NCBI GenBank assembly: GCA_024516035.1
Contig: CM044963.1
Location: 20,390,703-20,454,702, forward strand
DNA: 64,000 nucleotides
DNA from: Bactericera cockerelli
Taxonomy: Eukaryota; Arthropoda; Insecta; Hemiptera; Triozidae
Direction: 5' to 3'
Under the pieces are notes generated by a model. That model made no database searches. It worked only from the letters and a program-made list of their open reading frames with translations, and was not told the origin of the DNA. Shown in pieces: positions 41,469 through 51,686 of the stretch (the stretch's first letter is position 1; each line of letters opens with the position of its first letter). The translations under genes and the position numbers were made by a program.

Positions 41469-42872
41469 TCATATAAACCCTTTGTCAATCATGAAGATCA
41501 ATATCTCTCCCACTGCCTGATTAGCTTTGTCCCCACCAAACTTTGTCATCTCTTCCATCTCCTCTTCAGTGGGGGTGTCTGTCCACTCACTCCTATCTTT
41601 CCTCTTCTCCTCCATCATCATGGGGAGGAAGAATGAGCAGACCATGAAACTCAACATGGAGTTGAACTTGAACTCCTCACAAACATCCTCGTAAGAAGGA
41701 ATCGAGACGTTTTCAAATTTGCTGCTTTCTTTTCTAATCGTGTCATGGTATGTTCGTAGAAAGGTGTCCCAGTGCGTCAATCTCATCTGTTGGGAAGTGT
41801 TCATGAAGAGGAAGAAGCCCAGATCCAAAACTGGACTTGCGTAAATAATATCGGCCCAGTCGAAGAATTTCACGTCAACAGGAGTCTCTGTGAGGGGTGC
41901 TCCTGGTATTTCGTTTGTTTCATTTCTGTCCGTTTTGACATTTCGGTCGTTTTGAAATGTTTCAGTTTTGTCTGAGATCGTGATGGTCTCGTATTTGAAG
42001 AACATGTTATTTCTATTGAAGTCTCCGTGTACGAGAACACTCATTTTTTCGTTTGGTTCGTAAATTTTTGGTATGTTTGTTTCCAAGTTGTCATAGAAGT
42101 GTTTAAAGTTAGATAATTTATCTTTGTATTCAGGTATTTCATCAATGTAAGATAGTGCTCTTTTACTGCTCTCTCTGAAGTGATTGTACACTGGATTTGA
42201 AGGGTCATGGATCCACGCTTTGGTCAACTTCAAGGAGTTCAATTTGGCCATGAATGTCGCTCGATCCAATGATTTCATGACGTATGAGCAAGCGTGGAAT
42301 TTGGCGAGTTTCCTTAACGCTAACAAAATGTGTTCTAAGCTAAGAGCAGTGCGAGACTTGGCTAACTTGTAGTTCTCTTTTTGCAAATTCCTGAGAACAA
42401 TGATGTCTTCTTCCCGAGTATCTTTATCAGAAAAATACCCGTGTATTATATCAGGAATTATGTCTCGTATACCGTTGAACTTTGAGCTGAAGTATGGAAC
42501 AATGTCATTGTAGAAGAAGATCTCGTTGAAAAAGTTGAGCCCGCCATTCGTCCAACTCATTGCGATCTTATCGCAGATTTGCATTTTTATCAGAACTCCT
42601 AGTCTTTCATTATGTTTGTCATCTAGATGCACTTTTTCAAAGTCTGAAATCAGTTTTTCAGATGTTTCCCCATCTACTTCCTCACATCCCTTTCTATCAT
42701 TTTCTTCTTCATGTATGATCACTATATCACCGAATATGGCAATAGATTGAAAGTGCTCATCACCCTTTTTGTCAACCATTGGTTCAAATTTAAGCTCTCC
42801 CCTGTGTTTCCATTTTTTCTTCAATATTGGCAGCACTTGTTTTGAAATATACTCCAGTCTTGAGTCGGACAT
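41469..42872 (-). CDS. CHK (EcKinase-like) kinase, 467 residues, intronless CDS
   Basis: Second minus-strand paralogue, same family and orientation as the 433-residue gene 1.8 kb away. Visible features: K96 in VLIKMQI, E117 in FFNE, IVLRNLQKENYKL (158-170), HGDFNRNN (H282, D284, N289), FFDWA with D338, ASPVLDLGFFLFMN, and the tail VGEILIFMIDKGFI. Two insertions lengthen it: an acidic segment at about 55-90 and an Asn/Thr/Asp-rich low-complexity loop at about 300-330, just after the catalytic loop. Upstream, TTGCTTTCAG at about 42920 is a good splice acceptor for a 5'-UTR intron. All catalytic residues are present, so it is probably active. Substrate unknown. Confidence 0.92.
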   Translation of the reverse strand: MSDSRLEYISKQVLPILKKKWKHRGELKFEPMVDKKGDEHFQSIAIFGDIVIIHEEENDRKGCEEVDGETSEKLISDFEKVHLDDKHNERLGVLIKMQICDKIAMSWTNGGLNFFNEIFFYNDIVPYFSSKFNGIRDIIPDIIHGYFSDKDTREEDIIVLRNLQKENYKLAKSRTALSLEHILLALRKLAKFHACSYVMKSLDRATFMAKLNSLKLTKAWIHDPSNPVYNHFRESSKRALSYIDEIPEYKDKLSNFKHFYDNLETNIPKIYEPNEKMSVLVHGDFNRNNMFFKYETITISDKTETFQNDRNVKTDRNETNEIPGAPLTETPVDVKFFDWADIIYASPVLDLGFFLFMNTSQQMRLTHWDTFLRTYHDTIRKESSKFENVSIPSYEDVCEEFKFNSMLSFMVCSFFLPMMMEEKRKDRSEWTDTPTEEEMEEMTKFGGDKANQAVGEILIFMIDKGFI

Positions 42873-43931
42873 CTTGAATCAAGTTTTCGATATCTTTGGA
42901 AGCTGAGATAGGGGGAATCTGAAAGCAAGATGGAAATTTTCGAGTTATTATAATCAGCGCAATAATATTTTTATGAGAAAATTTACAAACAAGACTGATC
43001 GCATAGATCGAAAAATGAAAACAAGTTTTTGGGGTCTATTCTGTGTCACCAACAGTTATAAAAAGCTCAATGCTATTAAATGTCTCTACTCCTTACCTAC
43101 ATTGCAACTGGATCAAATTTAAAAGTTTGACTTTTACGAGATGATAATACATATATTGGTCCATGATCAACCTGATCAACTCTTAAATTAAGTGAATTTA
43201 TTTTAGACTGTGTTACTTTCCACGCAAACATTGACAATAGCAAAAAAATGTTTTTATATTTTGAAAATGAAAATAAATTAATTTGGATCCAATTACTTAC
43301 ATCCGTATTTTAATTTTCGAGGTAATTCTTGAGAAAGCAAAGAAACAGCGCAGCTCCCTGAATGGCGAAATAAACAATAACAAACTTGGTTCATTAGGTA
43401 CTAACTAAATAATAAAACCATGTTAAATTTGAAACTAATCACAGAGCGATTTAAAGGCGGGAACTATACAGACTTTTTGTTATTTATATCAAAAATAGGA
43501 GAGGGAAAGATTATTAAAAACTGTTTTTGAAATTATTTTTGTTCATAAATTTTGGTTTATTTTATTTTGTTATTTCATGTGGTTCAACACTGTCCATACT
43601 AGCAGATATGATGGACAGACACTGATAAATGAATTTAATTTCCGTTCTCTGTGGACTACTGGGCACATGAGTCTTGACTAGATAATTAGGTCCGTTCGTT
43701 ACTGACATACTACCACCAAGGACATTGAAATCGCGTGTTCTCCAAGTATTTACCAAGTTAATCACATGCTGCCTATTCATACGTAAGGGCGTCTACACAC
43801 GACCAAAGCAGTTTGTAACAATTGTAACTGGTTTGAGACACTTTAGCCGTATTTTTCTTTCTAACCAAAGTTAACAAAACTGAAATAAAATAAACCAAAC
43901 TGGAAGCAAGTCATTTTTCTTTTGGAATTAT
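42873..43931. other. 5' flank of the 467-residue gene, otherwise gene-free
   Basis: 42873-42919 is the 5' UTR up to the acceptor. Beyond that there is no exon I can support. Confidence 0.4.
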
Positions 43932-44135
43932 CGGAAGAGAATGCCGTTGGCATTAGCACCGCCCTTGATCAAGTTTTGTTTTATTAATGTCAATTTCTAT
44001 GTATGTATTATTGTATATATTCTATGTGAATAAAACTTGATCTAACATGTTTCATAATATTTATAATCACAAGTTGTAGTGGGACATTTTGCATTGTTAA
44101 AAAGTTATGGTGTAATCCCTGGTTTTTCTAAAACT
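43932..44135 (+). repeat. Family T tail and a foldback-type fragment
   Basis: 43932-44040 is a decayed T tail (GAAGAGAATGCCGTTGGC, GAATAAAACTTG). 44080-44135 matches part of the 51687/62678 repeat (AGTGGGACATTTTGCATTG, GTTATGGTGTAATCCCTG). Confidence 0.5.
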
Positions 44136-44416
44136 ACCTAATTAAGTAATTGTAGGTTTGTCAAAATTTATCTGGTAGTACTTTATTAAAATTTCCATAG
44201 TACTTGTGCCGTGCAATTTACTATTACAATATTTTATCTAATTAGATAACGAGGCAGTGATAAGTAGATAGACTTCAAATGGACATTTACCTACTTATAT
44301 TATCAAAAAAAACTAAAATGAATCATTTTATGAAGGAGCACAGTAGCACTCCGTTCCGTCAAGTCAAAAAGAAAGACCAAGATGTCATATTACATTACAG
44401 CCGAAAGTCAAGAAAG

Positions 44417-44700
44417 AACGGTTGGGTGGAAGAGATTGCCAAAGGCAATAATCGCATCCTTTAGTTGGGATATGTGTATACAAATCTGTTTTCATTTCTT
44501 TTCTTTTCTTTTCTTTTCTTTTTTTTCTTTTCTTTTCTTTTCTTTTCTTTTCTTTCTTTTCTTTTTTTCTTTTCTTTTCTTTTCTTTTCTTTTCTTTTCT
44601 TTTCTTTTCTTTTCTTTTCTTTTCCTCTTGTATTGTTTCCAATGTTGTATATTAATTTGTAATAATTATCTTTTTACTTTCTGTTGCCTATAAAGTATTC
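44417..44700 (+). repeat. Family T tail expanded by a (TTTTC)n microsatellite
   Basis: GGTTGGGTGGAAGAGATTGC at the start. 44490-44623 is nearly pure TTTTC pentamer. Ends at a CTATAAAGTATTC tail. Confidence 0.8.
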
Positions 44701-45431
44701 TAATCGGTCACTTTTTCTACAATTTGAGCATAACAACATTTCTGGATAGGCGTTCTGCCGCATTGTGTCTTTCTTTGTATTGGCGTTCTTCACACCTTGG
44801 CGTAGGCGTTTGATTTTATTTGGTTTTAACATCTTGATTACAGATAGATAGTCAGAACGGGGGTTTCTTGGAAAAGTCATTATAAAACCAAGCCTTGTCG
44901 TTGTAGCCATGCATATCAAAATCTGCTTTATTCATTATTTGGCAGTATGATTTAAAACCCATTAGGCGTTTCATACTCGTATCTTTGAATTGGGGCTGTC
45001 TTGATTCTAGTGTGTTTTGAACGTCCTGATGTATAAGTTAATCAAGACGATGATTTAACTTCCCAAAAGATGGTAATCGTAGTTACACTCCAAGGCATGG
45101 CCCTATATTCCTCTTGGTCGTTTTCTCATGATCTTACACTCAGGACACTACTAAGATCCGATTTATTGCAAGGTTGGGCCTTTTTTCGGTCAATTGGACT
45201 TGGCTAATAGAGATAGATAGGATAACAAATTCAATGTAGGGAAGTGCACAAATATGTTTATTTTCTGGACCAAAAACTTGGCGAGGCATTTTTATAGCGC
45301 AAAGAAGTAACTTTTTGGGGATCTAAAATGAGCTGGAGTTGTAAACAATTTGGCGCGTGGACTGTGCCCTGTACAATTCATGATTTTTTCCTTATTTGTT
45401 TGAATATTAACGACCTGACCACATTACTTCT
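44701..45431. other. Gene-free
   Basis: No gene or clear repeat. Confidence 0.4.
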
Positions 45432-45655
45432 GTCTGTCCCGGTAGCTCAGTGGTCAAGGCGTCCGACTCGTAGTCCGGAGGTCGCGGGTTCAAAACTCAG
45501 CTGGGACATGACAAGTTACACTCCCATTTGCAATTTTGACCACATATTAATACGTCTTGGGCTTACTGCTTAATAATGATACTCAATACAATAGTCCTAA
45601 TCGGGCAGTATAAATAAGGTGAAATTATTATTATTACTCTTGGGATAATAAAGTA
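45432..45655 (+). repeat. tRNA-derived SINE A
   Basis: Head GTCCCGGTAGCTCAGTGG ... GTCGCGGGTTCAAAACTC, closing CTGGGAC, then CATGACAAGTTACACTCCCA, TCGGGCAGTATAAATAAGG and (ATT)n. The anticodon arm pairs poorly and the family repeats, so it is not a working tRNA gene. Confidence 0.75.
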
Positions 45656-45764
45656 TAAAAAGCGTTCAACATTAACCTAGCCTCTTGATCTTCCAATATA
45701 AGATTTGTTGTCATCATAATACACAAACACATACATTTTAAATGTTATTTTTAATTAATTTTTA

Positions 45765-45900
45765 TTTCTGTCCTGGTACATCAGTGGTCATGGCGTAATC
45801 CGGATTTGACCACGAATGAGATGTTTTGGCTTACTGCTGGAATAATGGGACTCATAAGTCCTAATCGATCAGTATAAATAAGGCGATATTATTATTATTA
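45765..45900 (+). repeat. tRNA-derived SINE A, internally deleted
   Basis: CTGTCCTGGTACATCAGTGG, then directly to GGCTTACTGCTGGAATAAT and (ATT)n. Confidence 0.65.
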
Positions 45901-46069
45901 AAAGTTTCGAGTAGGTTTTAGATATGTTCGGACATTATTTGCATTCACATTTAAATCCAAATCTCAGATAGAGCGAACCTTTCCTTGGCCCGTATTCCCG
46001 TACAAAAATGAATATTATTTCAGCGCCTTCAATTTTAAAATACACAATGATGATGTAGAATAAATGGAC

Positions 46070-46255
46070 GAGATGTGACACAGTACTTCCCATTTAGGAG
46101 CAACACGAGCCCATCGGGAGGTCTCCCTTATAAACAACTGAAACCAAAATTTTAATTAAATATTTTGACGGCTCTAGGGCTTGAACCTGAGACCTTCCGT
46201 ATGGTAAGTGAGTATCATACCACAGAGCTACATGTGAGCTCAATCTAATTTTGCA
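46070..46255 (-). repeat. SINE S1, head half, reversed
   Basis: On the minus strand a tRNA-like head GTAGCTCTGTGGTATGATAC with B box GGTTCAAGCCC, then the GCTCGTGTTGCTCCTAAATG block. Confidence 0.7.
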
Positions 46256-46429
46256 TTGCACATTGTATAATCAAATATTTATCAGGCGTTCATAAAAATT
46301 CAGACAACAATGCTTACTTGTTTGGAATTTTCAGAATTCTTCTTGGAATTTGAGTACGCTGTGTTTTACCAGACTTTAGAATTAGTTAAAAAGTCAAAAA
46401 AGTTATTATGTTTGTATTAATCTCCTACG

Positions 46430-46548
46430 TGTTATCACAACTCATGCTCAAACAAGCTTGACTAAGTATACGCTGAAACTGGGACTTAAAAAAACACCAA
46501 CTTCCACATTAAAAGTCCGTCCGCCATCTTATCAATAGAGCTATTGAG
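46430..46548 (-). repeat. tRNA-derived SINE B, reversed, diverged
   Basis: TTGACTAAGTATACGCTGAA and AAAAGTCCGTCCGCCATC in the reversed SINE B order. Confidence 0.5.
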
Positions 46549-46904
46549 GTCAGTAAAGCTTGAGTATTAGCTCCGATCATATGGATTTTTTCTATTTTTT
46601 TCTTCTGAGAACGTGACAAATTGACCATACATGATAGTACACCTCTGAGGGTCAGGTAATAGAAAATGCTTCACGCATGCAGCGTCCATACAACTTATCT
46701 AGTAGTTACATTCCAATAATGTGACTGAAGGGTTTATTATCATAATAGATGTGTTTCTTTGTGTTATTATATCACAAATCACAATGGATCACTTGTACCT
46801 ATTTTTTTTTTTTTTTTTTTCTGAACAATCGAAGTTCTCGCCCTCACACCTATTTTTTTTTATTTTATTATTATTATTTTTCTAGTTATTTGTGTTAAAA
46901 TGTC

Positions 46905-47120
46905 ACAATTTTTTCTGTCCCGGTAGCTCAGTGGTAAAGGCGGCACTCTGTGAATCCAGAGATACCAGAGTTCGCGGGTTCGAAACCCAGCCGGACATGA
47001 CAAGTTATCCTCCCTCTTGGGATTTTTTCCACATAATTATACATATGTCTAGGGCTTACTGCTGGAATAATGGGACTTAATAGTCCTGATCCGGCAGTAT
47101 AATAAGGCGATATTATTATT
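46905..47120 (+). repeat. tRNA-derived SINE A, best copy
   Basis: GTCCCGGTAGCTCAGTGGTA ... TTCGCGGGTTCGAAACCC ... CATGACAAGTTATCCTCCC ... GGCGATATTATTATTTT. Confidence 0.78.
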
Positions 47121-47124
47121 TTAT

Positions 47125-47280
47125 AAATAATAAAGGATGGCCGAGACGAATGTGGATGGATGGTGTGAAAAATTGGTTGGGAGTGGCGAGTCATGAAGCA
47201 TGCAAGTAGCTGGCAATGGATAGAATTTTGAAAACACTTAATGCCTGGCAACCATAGACACAGATGACGCTACATAATGA
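47125..47280 (+). pseudogene. LINE reverse transcriptase tail remnant
   Basis: Translation gives GWPRRMWMDGVKNWLGVASH, then EACK, a stop, LAMDRILKTLNAWQP. This is the conserved last block of insect RTE/CR1-like LINE proteins. Short and interrupted. Confidence 0.65.
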
Positions 47281-47444
47281 TGATGAGTTAGAGTAATATT
47301 GTGACTGATTTACACAAATATGATAACTTTTTTTAAGAAATAAATTTTCATTTTTTTAAGCACGTAACAGTTGTTTCCCGAAACCACTTTCGCATTACTT
47401 CAGGGCACATTATTTTTATAGCCAGGCCATTACGAAAACGAAAA

Positions 47445-47540
47445 AACTCAGTCAGAAATTTTCACCCTGGCCGGGATTCGAACCCGCAACCTCTGCGTCA
47501 GCAAGCAGTGCTCATGACCACTGAGCCATAGAGGTCGGCG
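47445..47540 (-). repeat. tRNA-like element, reversed
   Basis: On the minus strand GACCTCTATGGCTCAGTGGT ... GCGGGTTCGAATCCCGGCCA. A and B boxes are present. It looks like a SINE head, not a proven tRNA gene. Confidence 0.5.
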
Positions 47541-47639
47541 TATGATAACTTTACATACCCATGACAATTTTTGTGGGCAACTTAGGATTATACAAAGTAG
47601 AATTATAAGCTTTTTCGTATCAAGCCAATATCTTATTTT

Positions 47640-47770
47640 ACTAATAACTCCGCCACTGGTCGCTGGTCATATCAAAGCAGTTACTCATTGTTACTCACGA
47701 GGTGTGAGTGGACCCCAGACATCCAAGTACAGAACAAAAAAAAATTTACGCTGCTGGGGATCGAACCCAG
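47640..47770 (-). repeat. tRNA-derived SINE D, truncated
   Basis: Reversed body TACTCACGAGGTGTGAGTGG, CCAAGTACAGAACAAAA and B box GGGGATCGAACCCAG. It is cut by the following foldback. Confidence 0.6.
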
Positions 47771-47772
47771 TA

Positions 47773-48180
47773 GACCATTCCAGAAACACTATAGCTGGTA
47801 TGCAGAGACTTTTTTTTTTATTACTAAAGGGTTCACTATAGAGTGGTCCCTAGCCTGCTATAGGGAAAACTTCGACCTTGACAACTATTTATTAAAGAAA
47901 CATCTGAATGCGCATGGGCACAGGCGCTTCAAACAAACGTCTCTGAATAACAAAATTAACTGCAGGGACAAAATAATGACCCAGGCATCCATCCCTACAG
48001 TGAGGACTCTGCAGTACTCTGCACACCACCCTATGACTCTCAAAATCCTTGAATTTCCATTTTAACCGTCACACAGGGCAATTTGATTGGTTATTGCGTT
48101 CAACCACTCGGAGTGCGTTGTGTGACCAATGAAAGTTTGGAGATTATGAGGGTGGAGAGTGGAGAGTGTTTCTGGAACGG
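47773..48180. mobile_element. Foldback MITE, TTCCAGAAACAC family
   Basis: Left ATTCCAGAAACACTATAGC, right GAGTGTTTCTGGAACGG. Internal CTCTCAAAATCCTTGAATTT mirrors AAGTTTGGAGATTATGAGGG. It cuts a SINE D copy. Confidence 0.55.
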
Positions 48181-48559
48181 ACCACAAGTCACCGGTCGTG
48201 CAAACCTAGTGGTCTACTTCACACGGTCACGGTGACTGATGATTCTATTATTAGTACTGCAACAACTAGTACTAACTTTTCTCACGCTACAGTTCGTACA
48301 AATAGTTATTAATTCATTATTAATACGACTATTAGATCCGTCACTAACCGGTTTATCTGTTTAGTCAACCCGGTGAGATGATCAGTAAGGTGGGTGGTCG
48401 ACCTCTGAAGTTTAAGGTTGATGGGTACTCCAGATTCTTCAGGGGAATCAACCGGACAGCCCAAACAATAATTGAATGCGAGCCCAAAAATCGGTTTTAC
48501 TTGAAAAAATTGTCTGAGGGGGGGCTTTAGAATACATCATAGGGTGGCGTCATCGCCAA

Positions 48560-48948
48560 CGGTGGTAGCCAGACAGTGGAGGAATGACTCAGCACTTCTA
48601 CCACTGACTTTTTTTTATACAGACCAGACAGAATACATAGCTCAAAAAAAAAAAAAAAAAAAAAAAATAGAAAGAAAAATTGAAGCTCGAAGTATTGTAA
48701 TTGTGTGGCTGGAGTACTACAAACAGGGAGTAGACCCGCAGTCTAGCTGGGGGACTATAAACAGGGAGGAGACCAGCAGTCTGGCTGAGGGACCATAAAC
48801 AGGGAGTAGACCAGCAGTCTGGCTGGGGAACTATAACCAGAGAGAAGACCAGCATTGGCTTGGTTCTGGGGGGACTTGTCAATTATTAGCCTCCTTGTAA
48901 AGACAGTGGTAGAAGTACTGAGTCATTCCTCCACTCTCTGGCTACAAT
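48560..48948. mobile_element. Inverted-repeat element with internal minisatellite
   Basis: 42-bp terminal inverted repeats: GTAGCCAGACAGTGGAGGAA at the left, and the inverse at about 48907-48948. Inside are an A-run (48644-48667) and about four units of a 36-37 bp repeat (AAACAGGGAGTAGACC, GCAGTCTGGCTGGGG). Confidence 0.8.
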
Positions 48949-49645
48949 GTTGAAGTATTGCAAACACCTTTGAGATCATTAATTTCAGAGAAAAATAGTT
49001 TCCCAAATTTGTGACATAGGTCGTATTTGGAGACACACGTTCAATTATTATTCCATGTACTTCACAGACAGTATGTAGACATCACGGCCTCACTCTAGAA
49101 GACACTTTCATTCTCAAAATCGCCGATTTTTCTTTTCGAACCGTTAAAATTTTGTGCAAATAAGACACTCTAGACCAGCGGTCGCCAACCTTTTCAGGCC
49201 TACGGACCACTAACTCATCCAAAAAAAATTCGGACCACCACCACCGATGTATGGTTTCTTTTTAATCGTTGAACAAATGAACATACATATTATAGGGGGA
49301 AAAGGGGGTACTTGGGGACTTTGACATTTGGTACATACATAGAGGAAACTTGGGCTGATTATTTGTTTTATTTTGTTTTTTTCTTTAACAATAACTTTTT
49401 TGTCTTTGATAGATTTTTTATGTCAAATTATAGTATATTGTGTAAGTCACCGTGGCAGAGTGAGTTAGCACACTAGGCATTGCACACACGGTGACCTGGG
49501 TTCGATTCCCAGCGGGGCAGGAATTTTTCTGCTCTGTACTTGGATGTTCGGGGTCCACTCATACCTCGTGAGAAAAAATGAGTAGTTACTTGTATGAGTA
49601 ACGATCAGTGGCGGCATTACCAGAGTAAAAAGAAATTCAGTATAT

Positions 49646-49820
49646 CAGTATAAACAGAAAAGTGAGAAGTTGTATTAGATGTACATGAATATCAGAACAT
49701 ACCTGGACAGCTGTTTCGAGCTTATTTGCTCTCATCAGCAGGTAATAGTTCTGAATATCCATGCCATCAACTAACCTCTCTATTTTAATCAGTATAAACA
49801 GAAAAGTGAGAAGTTGTACA
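49646..49820 (-). repeat. Hammerhead repeat, about 1.2 units of 144 bp
   Basis: CAGTATAAACAGAAAAGTGA begins at 49646 and again at 49790, a period of 144 bp. One unit contains the ribozyme below on the minus strand. Tandem short units with one hammerhead each are the hallmark of metazoan retrozymes and of the terminal repeats of some Penelope-like elements. Confidence 0.8.
49689..49760 (-). ncRNA. Type I hammerhead ribozyme
   Basis: Minus strand. Core CTGATGA (49732-49738), stem II GAGC/GCTC with loop AAATAA, core GAAA (49714-49717), a short stem III formed by the palindrome ACAGCTGT, and the cleavage triplet GTC, cutting after the C at 49706. Stem I: TACCTG pairs perfectly with CAGGTA, then an internal loop (CTAT / TG), then CAGAA pairs with TTCTG and GATAT with ATATC-like sequence. 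The internal loop plus loop II is the usual tertiary contact of natural hammerheads. The very short stem III suggests cleavage as a dimer. Confidence 0.88.
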
Positions 49821-50059
49821 TAGTGTAGTCATTAATGTAATAGAATAATTCGAAATGTGAAGGAGGCTCTTAGTAATGCTGCGCTACCCACAAAAATTGT
49901 GAAGAGGCCTTGTGCTTCACCACAAATAAAATAATACAATACAATAGTATATTGTGTAAAATATGACTTTTTCGGCTTGATCTCCGAAATGGCTCCGCGG
50001 ACCATCAACTAGATTACTAGACCATCGCGGACCACTGTTTGTCAAGCGCTGCTCTAGAC

Positions 50060-50291
50060 CATTATTTCAACCAAATTTAAAGGTTAAAAGGGAGATTCGG
50101 GAATTTTGAGTGTGAGGGTGCTTTTTGGATAACTATTTCACACATCCAAGTACAAATCTCGCCGGGCGTCAGTTATAGAACAAGAACTGGTGTACCTATT
50201 CAACGTGCTATCGACGCTTGTACCTCTTCAACATGGCTTGAGCTTCATCATCTTTAAATATTATAAAAATAAATTCCTTACTTAAAAGTAC

Positions 50292-50322
<31 letters not shown>

Positions 50323-50799
50323 AGATTGCAGACTTTTACAAACTCAGCTGAAGGAAGAGCCGAAAGAATTCCTTGCGTATTTCTACTATAAAATTAAAAT
50401 TCATAAATAAAAAAATACATACAACTCTGTATTATAAAATTACAATTTTATTTAAACACACAGAAATATTACTCAATAGGCTGAAAAACCTGTCGGTGAC
50501 TGTGTCTGTGTTTTTCATGTTTAAGGCCTTCTCAGAGCGCCGTAAATTTTATAAAAAGGAGAGAGAAAAAAAAAATCACATGATCTCCTCATCCTCTGGA
50601 CATGGCCTAACATTCCAGGCATGCTCATGCAAATTTGACCTAAGACAGAATATTATTAAGTCTCCAGCGGCTGGAGCTTCTTCGTTTGGGTCAAAAATAT
50701 TTCCTACAAACTTAGGCTCTTCTCATTCTGAGTAGTTGTTTCTTCAGAAATGATCTAAAGTTCACAGGCCTGTGTGCAGGGCCGGATTCACAATACGGA
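50060..50799. other. Gene-free
   Basis: Piece of the TTCCAGAAACAC-family foldback near 50085-50130, an A-run at 50294-50318. No exon. Confidence 0.4.
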
Positions 50800-51020
50800 A
50801 AATGTACTGCCAGCGTCGATGGTGAGTTGAATAAACCGGTTCTCGTAGGATCACCGAAGTATAGCAACGTCCAGCGAGGTAAAGACTTCGTGATGCTGGC
50901 TTTCCGGCCCAACCTAGGCTGGGTAGCAGGTTTGTGAGTTTCTTGCGAATTGAGGGTAACATCCCCGTCGTGATATGACCATGCAGTTGAAAGCAACGTT
51001 AAACCCCAATTAAAAATAAA
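50800..51020 (+). repeat. 5S-derived SINE with internal deletion
   Basis: GCCAGCGTCGATGGTGAGTT, GGTTCTCGTAGGATCACCGA and the body end AAAGCAACGTTAAACCCC. The GATGGGTGACCA block is deleted. Confidence 0.8.
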
Positions 51021-51330
51021 TAACATAATATATTGCGTTCTACGGGCCCCGCGTGTTTGGGGCCCCGGGGTATACACTAGAAACAAATTGTTACTTTGCA
51101 GAAATTTACATCACATTATTAAAGACGAAACATAATCAGACGTGTTCACTCTGACATTGAAAAATTGGCTTGGAGCACTATCCAGGGCCTTTAATATTGA
51201 AAGAAGAAATTTCGTTCGAAAGTTTAAGAAATTTGATCCAACTTCCTTTGATATATTTAAGTCACAATATTGCTTGCTTCGCTTTCAAAGAGTATGTATT
51301 TAAATTGTAGTTTTGGATTTTTTAGCTATC
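51021..51330. other. Gene-free
   Basis: Nothing recognised. Confidence 0.35.
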
Positions 51331-51334
51331 ATAT

Positions 51335-51468
51335 TCGTGTTAATCACTTTCGTGATAATTTATAACTAGTCAAACTGGCTTTAATAAAACTACACTGACG
51401 ACGGTACTTGAACCACCGACCTGTAGGTTACAAGTCCGCCGCCTTATCGAGCAAGCTACTGAGTACCA
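51335..51468 (-). repeat. tRNA-derived SINE B, reversed
   Basis: GTTAATCACTTTCGTGATAA, CTTGAACCACCGACCTGTAG and GTTACAAGTCCGCCGCCTTA. Confidence 0.7.
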
Positions 51469-51686
51469 TTCGATGTCAGGGGAGTTGTTAAAAGTGGACA
51501 GAACTCAGATGGTTAATCCAGCCCTGCCAGTGTGTGTGTGTGTACCTATACTTATACATTATTATATCAATAACGGTATTTCCAAGAGCCATGAAATTTG
51601 AACTTTACCTTTAGGATAATAATATGATGCTCATCTTGCCGAGTTGAGCCTGTTCTGCAAAATGATTTGACTCGGCATAATATATA

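Larger units (their letters stand above)
49446..49943 (+). mobile_element. tRNA-derived SINE D, interrupted by a hammerhead repeat
   Basis: Head GTCACCGTGGCAGAGTGAGT ... CTGGGTTCGATTCCCAGCGG, body CTCGTGAGAAAAAATGAGTA, end AATGCTGCGCTACCCAC and an A-rich tail. Flanked by a 16-bp duplication, ATAGTATATTGTGTAA, at 49430-49445 and 49944-49959. The intact relative at 52824-53102 is about 279 bp. The extra length is mostly the insertion at about 49643-49835. Confidence 0.85.
49176..50051. mobile_element. hAT-type element 2 with perfect 8-bp target duplication
   Basis: Starts CAGCGGTCGCCAACC and ends TTGTCAAGCGCTG. Flanked by CTCTAGAC at 49168-49175 and 50052-50059. The subterminal CGGACCAC motif occurs at both ends. 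It carries no transposase. Most of its interior is a SINE insertion. Confidence 0.9.

Noticed and set aside
44382..44693. Phe/Leu/Ser- and Lys-rich frames
   Set aside because: Translation of the (TTTTC)n microsatellite.
45432..45510. Functional tRNA genes at SINE A and similar heads
   Set aside because: Arms pair imperfectly, and the same heads are joined to shared SINE bodies in several copies.
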